Source of the DNA: an uncultured Clostridium sp.
GTDB lineage: Bacteria > Bacillota_A > Clostridia > TANB77 > CAG-508
Assembly (NCBI GenBank): GCA_947244675.1
Contig: CAMXLV010000057.1
Coordinates: forward strand, 1-10,246
Reading direction: 5' to 3'
DNA: 10,246 nt
Shown: piece after piece, positions 7,554 through 10,246 of the stretch
Layout: each line of letters begins with the position of its first letter
How positions within the stretch are numbered: position 1 is the stretch's first letter
Notes under the pieces: model-generated
Databases searched by the model: none
Seen by the model: only the letters and a program-made list of their open reading frames with translations
What the model was told of the DNA's origin: nothing
Made by a program: the position numbers and the translations under genes

Positions 7554-8633
7554 TTATTTCTTTAATAGTTGAATGAATTTGTCAAACAAGTATCCACTGT
7601 CTTGTGGACCTGGTGCACTTTCTGGATGGTACTGCACACTAAATACTTTGTCTTTTTTACATTCTACCCCTTCGATTGTATTATCTAAAATGTTTTTATG
7701 TGTTATGCTTAAGTTTGTCTTTTTTAAGGATTCTTCATCTACTGCATAACTATGGTTTTGACTTGTAATTTCTATTTTTCCATTTTCTAAGTTTACTACT
7801 GGATGGTTTCCCCCTCTATGTCCAAATTTTAATTTATATGTTTTGGCTCCATAAGCTAAACTTATCATTTGATGTCCTAAACAGATCCCAAATATTGGAT
7901 ATTTTCCTTTTAATTCCTTGACTAATTTTATTACTTCTTTTACATCTTCTGGATCACCTGGTCCATTTGATAAAAAGACACCATCTGGTTTTAATGCAAT
8001 AATTTCTTTAGCACTTGTGTTAAAAGGAACAACTGTTACATTGCAACCTCTTTTATTTAGGCTTCTTACAATGTTTAGTTTGATACCACAATCAATTGCT
8101 ACAATGTTATATTTTGGATTAGCTGTTCTTGAATACCATTTTTTCTTACAGCTCACTTTGGCTACTGCATTTTTTGGTATTTGAATTTCTTGTAATTTTT
8201 TTAAGGCTTCTTTTTTACTTGTTGTAGAATCAGTAATAATTACTTTTCTGCTTCCTTTTTCTCGAATGCTTCTGGTTAGTTTTCTTGTGTCAATTCCTGC
8301 AATTCCTGGTATGTTATTTTCTTCTAAATATTCTGATAAGGTTTTTGTGTATCGAAAATTACTTGGCAAGTCATTGTACTCTCTTACAATCATTCCTCCT
8401 ATGGTTGGTTGTTTGGTTTCATAGTCGTCATCTGTGATTCCATAGTTTCCAATTAAAGGATAGGTCATAACTACCATTTGATATGTATAGGAAGGATCTG
8501 ATACAATTTCTTGGTATCCTACCATAGATGTATTGAATACAATTTCAAAAACGCCTTCTTTATTTGCTCCAAATCCATATCCATAGTATTCTTCTCCATC
8601 TTCTAGTACAATTTTTTTATCCTGTTTTTTCAT
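7554..8633 (-). CDS. carA: Carbamoyl-phosphate synthase small (glutaminase) subunit
   Basis: A 359-residue protein that hydrolyses glutamine and passes ammonia to CarB for carbamoyl phosphate, the shared precursor of pyrimidines and arginine. The N-terminal half is the CPSase small-chain domain (EDGEEYYGYGFG, FNTSMVGYQEI, DTRKLTR). The C-terminal half is a class I glutamine amidotransferase with LSNGPGDP (221-228), the nucleophile C251 in GICLGHQ, and the H336/E338 pair in YHPES. All catalytic residues are present and the length is usual. The ATG at 8633 has AAGGAAG upstream. carB starts 19 nt after its stop, so the two are an operon. No other pyr or arg gene is in the window. Expression is probably controlled by the attenuator-like leader upstream. 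Confidence 0.96.
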   Translation of the reverse strand: MKKQDKKIVLEDGEEYYGYGFGANKEGVFEIVFNTSMVGYQEIVSDPSYTYQMVVMTYPLIGNYGITDDDYETKQPTIGGMIVREYNDLPSNFRYTKTLSEYLEENNIPGIAGIDTRKLTRSIREKGSRKVIITDSTTSKKEALKKLQEIQIPKNAVAKVSCKKKWYSRTANPKYNIVAIDCGIKLNIVRSLNKRGCNVTVVPFNTSAKEIIALKPDGVFLSNGPGDPEDVKEVIKLVKELKGKYPIFGICLGHQMISLAYGAKTYKLKFGHRGGNHPVVNLENGKIEITSQNHSYAVDEESLKKTNLSITHKNILDNTIEGVECKKDKVFSVQYHPESAPGPQDSGYLFDKFIQLLKK

Positions 8634-8656
8634 AGTTTTTTCTTCCTTTCTAGGGC

Positions 8657-8687
8657 AAAAAAAAATAAGGAATGCTTATCTCCTTAT
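8657..8687 (-). terminator. Intrinsic terminator in the carA leader (attenuator)
   Basis: On the minus strand ATAAGGA (8687-8681) pairs with TCCTTAT (8671-8665) around a 9-nt loop and is followed by nine Ts (8665-8657). The stem is AT-rich but the U-tract is excellent. It lies between the promoter and carA, so transcription must pass it. The leader-peptide stop codon is immediately before the stem. Confidence 0.7.
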
Positions 8688-8771
8688 CTAAAATGTAAAT
8701 AAAAATAAAACAACAGTTAAGAAAACGCTTGCTTTTTTTATTTGGTTTGTTTTTCTTCCTTGTTTTCTCAT
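8688..8771 (-). CDS. Putative 27-residue leader peptide of the carAB operon
   Basis: ATG 8771 is 9 nt after AGAAAGGGTG and about 28 nt after the predicted transcription start. The peptide begins MRKQGRKTNQIKK and ends in a hydrophobic run (ASVFLTVVLFLFTF). The stop TAG (8690-8688) touches the terminator stem, so a translating ribosome at the end would cover it. The last 13 codons are very U-rich (25 of 39 bases), resembling the U-rich pause region of the E. coli pyrBI leader. Arg codons occur twice only (both AGA), so arginine-coupled attenuation is less likely. It could instead be a small membrane peptide. No homologue is recognised. Confidence 0.5.
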   Translation of the reverse strand: MRKQGRKTNQIKKASVFLTVVLFLFTF

Positions 8772-8805
8772 TTTTATTTGCACCCTTTCTTTTTTTATCT
8801 TTTTT

Positions 8806-8835
8806 ATTATAACAAATTTGAATTATGAATTGCAA
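8806..8835 (-). promoter_or_regulatory. Promoter of the carAB operon
   Basis: Minus-strand TTGCAA (8835-8830), 18-nt spacer, TATAAT (8811-8806). This is a good sigma-A match with transcription expected from about 8799, giving a leader of about 165 nt before carA. Confidence 0.65.
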
Positions 8836-8877
8836 TACTTTTTATAAATTTTTATACATAACTTCCCTAATATAAAA

Positions 8878-8936
8878 CAAAAGGAGTATGCTTGAAAATT
8901 TTGTTCTTTTAGATTGCTCTGCATACTCGATTTTTG
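8878..8936. terminator. Inverted repeat between carA promoter and hairpin region; possible bidirectional terminator
   Basis: GAGTATGC (8884-8891) pairs with GCATACTC (8921-8928), and CAAAA (8878-8882) with TTTTG (8932-8936) outside it. The loop is 29 nt. On the minus strand CTTTTGTTTT follows, a partial U-tract. It may be a back-up terminator for the unit upstream, insulating the carAB promoter. Confidence 0.45.
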
Positions 8937-8948
8937 TTCGTCTGCCAG

Positions 8949-8964
8949 ATTTGCTTTGGCAAAT
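8949..8964. repeat. Short perfect hairpin
   Basis: ATTTGC (8949-8954) and GCAAAT (8959-8964) pair around TTTG. The flanks (TGCC/GGCA, CTTTG/CAAAG) offer competing pairings. No coding frame covers it. Confidence 0.5.
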
Positions 8965-8978
8965 TTGTGTGCAAAGTA

Positions 8979-9020
8979 TTTATATTCTAGAAAGTTCAGA
9001 AAACTTTCCTAGAATATAAA
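8979..9020. repeat. Long hairpin, 18 bp with one bulged base
   Basis: TTTATATTCTAG (8979-8990) pairs perfectly with CTAGAATATAAA (9009-9020). Inside it AAAGTT (8991-8996) pairs with AACTTT (9002-9007), with a 5-nt loop and a single unpaired C at 9008. It directly abuts the terminator at 9021. It has no U-tract, so it is not itself a typical terminator. Confidence 0.7.
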
Positions 9021-9051
9021 AAAGCCAACAATAATTTCCACTGTTGGCTTT
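9021..9051 (-). terminator. Intrinsic terminator of the hairpin-chain gene
   Basis: AAAGCCAACA (9021-9030) and TGTTGGCTTT (9042-9051) form a perfect 10-bp stem with an 11-nt loop. On the minus strand the stem runs into TTTTTT. It lies 36 nt after the stop codon at 9088. Confidence 0.85.
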
Positions 9052-9087
9052 TGCTCTCTCTTTGGTTTTCGAGTTTCTCTAAACTAC

Positions 9088-9516
9088 CTATACGATGAAA
9101 TCCTCCACCGTAAGGTCGTTTATATTTTTTTGCCTCAAAAATCTTGCAAACCCTTTGGCATATTTATGCCTTGGGTTTTCTCTTGCTATCTTTTCCCAAT
9201 ATTTGACGACTTCTTCGTCGCCGTCAAATATTTCATCGTCGTCATATTGACAACGATGGAGATAGAACATTAATTCCAGGTCATAACCGACTGGAATTTC
9301 TGCCATTTCTAAGAAAAAGTAGTCGTTCCAATCATCAAAAAATGATTGGAATCCTTCGTATTGCATCTGGTCAGCTATCTTTCTTACTTCTTCTAACTGA
9401 CCTTCTTTCAAAAGCTTTCGGAGTTTTTTTTCCTTAAGCTTTTTTAGTTCTTTAGCAAGAAACCGCTTGGTTTCTTGCCTGGTTATCCTTTGGTAACCTT
9501 CTTGCAATTTTCTCAT
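9088..9516 (-). CDS. Uncharacterised 142-residue protein encoded by a hairpin-chain mRNA
   Basis: Family not recognised. The first third is basic and helical (KELKKLKEKKLRKLLKEG, likely coiled coil). The middle is aromatic and acidic (FFDDWNDYFFLEMAEIPVGYDLELMFYLHRC, then QYDDDEIFDGDEE), and the end is mixed (YWEKIARENPRHKYAKGFARFLRQ). There is no signal peptide or membrane segment. The ATG at 9516 has AAGGAG 9 nt upstream, a consensus promoter about 70 nt upstream and a strong terminator after it, so the gene stands alone. The coding DNA is visibly richer in G/C than its neighbours and uses codons rare elsewhere in the window (GAC, GGC, GTC, CGG, CGA). These codons fall where they complete perfect inverted repeats, so selection or a mutational process seems to act on the nucleic acid as well as the protein. 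Confidence 0.75.
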   Translation of the reverse strand: MRKLQEGYQRITRQETKRFLAKELKKLKEKKLRKLLKEGQLEEVRKIADQMQYEGFQSFFDDWNDYFFLEMAEIPVGYDLELMFYLHRCQYDDDEIFDGDEEVVKYWEKIARENPRHKYAKGFARFLRQKNINDLTVEDFIV

Positions 9517-9576
9517 TATTTTTTTCTCCTTTTTTCTAATTAGTTGCTGTTAGCCAGAGAGAGCTTGCAACCAATT
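9148..9576 (-). repeat. Chain of ten consecutive hairpins across the coding sequence and 5' UTR
   Basis: Arms, in plus coordinates: 9148-9161/9166-9178 (AAACCC and GGCAT paired with ATGCC and GGGTTT); 9198-9208/9222-9232 (11 bp, AATATTTGACG); 9234-9244/9248-9258 (10 of 11); 9272-9279/9291-9298 (8 bp, AATTCCAG); 9326-9335/9342-9351 (10 bp, TTCCAATCAT); 9369-9374/9397-9402 (6 bp, GGTCAG); 9410-9417/9436-9443 (8 bp, AAAAGCTT, plus inner GGA/TCC); 9455-9464/9469-9478 (10 bp, GCAAGAAACC, 4-nt loop); 9481-9485/9494-9498 (5 bp); 9538-9547/9567-9576 (9 of 10, in the 5' UTR). They follow one another without overlap. I see nothing comparable in density in the other genes of this window. Confidence 0.75.
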
Positions 9577-9585
9577 TATGTAAAT

Positions 9586-9614
9586 ATTGTATCATTTTTC
9601 TTGTCTTATGTCAA
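9586..9614 (-). promoter_or_regulatory. Promoter of the hairpin-chain gene
   Basis: Minus-strand TTGACA (9614-9609), 17-nt spacer, TACAAT (9591-9586). This is a near-consensus sigma-A promoter. Transcription would start about 9579, just before the first hairpin, giving a transcript of roughly 560 nt to the terminator. Confidence 0.8.
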
Positions 9615-9643
9615 TCAATCATGGTAATAATTTTATTTAGGAT

Positions 9644-9688
9644 TTATAATCTGTTATAAGAAAAATCTTCGATAAAATCTTTGATTTT
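9644..9688. repeat. Two small hairpins upstream of the promoter
   Basis: TTATAA (9644-9649 and 9654-9659) flanks TCTG, and AAAATC (9674-9679) pairs with GATTTT (9683-9688). A direct near-repeat AAAATCTTCGAT / AAAATCTTTGAT is also present at 9662-9685. They lie between the GAPDH terminator and the promoter and are not transcribed with the hairpin-chain gene. Confidence 0.35.
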
Positions 9689-9698
9689 CCGATACAAT

Positions 9699-9743
9699 AA
9701 AAAAAGCCTAAAGAGTTTTTTCTAAACTACTTTATGCTTTTTT
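9699..9743 (-). terminator. Intrinsic terminator after GAPDH
   Basis: AAAAAAGC (9700-9707) and TAAAG (9709-9713) pair with GCTTTTTT (9736-9743) and CTTTA (9730-9734), with one mismatch. On the minus strand the stem ends in a T-run. It starts about 20 nt after the GAPDH stop. Confidence 0.85.
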
Positions 9744-9764
9744 GTCTAACCTAACTATTTTTAA

Positions 9765-10246
<482 letters not shown>

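Noticed and set aside
8650..8835. 61-codon minus-strand frame upstream of carA
   Set aside because: It begins inside the predicted carAB promoter and overlaps the leader peptide in another frame. It runs through the terminator and has no SD.
9088..9576. Region as a purely non-coding structured RNA
   Set aside because: A 142-codon intact frame with SD, promoter and protein-like composition makes translation more likely, although an RNA role in addition is possible.
9148..9576. CRISPR or tandem repeat array
   Set aside because: The hairpin arms differ in sequence from one another. There is no shared direct repeat or spacer pattern.

Overview
The window is from a low-GC, AT-rich Bacillota genome, most likely an uncultured or gut Clostridia. 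This rests on the strong A/T codon bias, AGGAGG-type ribosome binding sites, a clostridial-style class A penicillin-binding protein and a DUF6774-like small gene. Every convincing cellular gene is on the minus strand, so the window is best read from right to left.

From right to left: (1) the C-terminal part of glyceraldehyde-3-phosphate dehydrogenase (9765-10246, cut by the edge) with its terminator; (2) a monocistronic unit with its own promoter (9586-9614), a 142-residue protein of unknown function (9088-9516) and a terminator (9021-9051). Almost the whole length of that transcript, coding part included, is a row of consecutive near-perfect hairpins; (3) a further set of hairpins (8878-9020); (4) carA and carB behind a promoter (8806-8835) and a leader that encodes a 27-residue peptide ending in a U-rich stretch directly against an intrinsic terminator, the layout of UTP-sensing pyrBI-type attenuation; (5) a 419-bp transposase-less element (3938-4356) with inverted, hairpin-bearing ends, carrying a broken DUF6774-like gene and touching the carB stop codon; (6) an uncharacterised 282-residue protein starting with TTG (3024-3872); (7) a class A penicillin-binding protein (170-2923); (8) the first codons of cysS (1-94, cut by the edge).

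carA and carB together encode carbamoyl-phosphate synthase, which feeds pyrimidine and arginine synthesis. In this sequence carB has two +1 frameshifts. Each is an extra C placed before GGC, and removing the two bases restores a perfect 1060-residue CarB. The DUF6774-like gene is broken by the same kind of event (an extra C before GG). These may be real mutations or a systematic sequence error.

The best candidate for something undescribed is the hairpin-chain gene at 9088-9516. The carAB leader and the cargo-carrying element follow.
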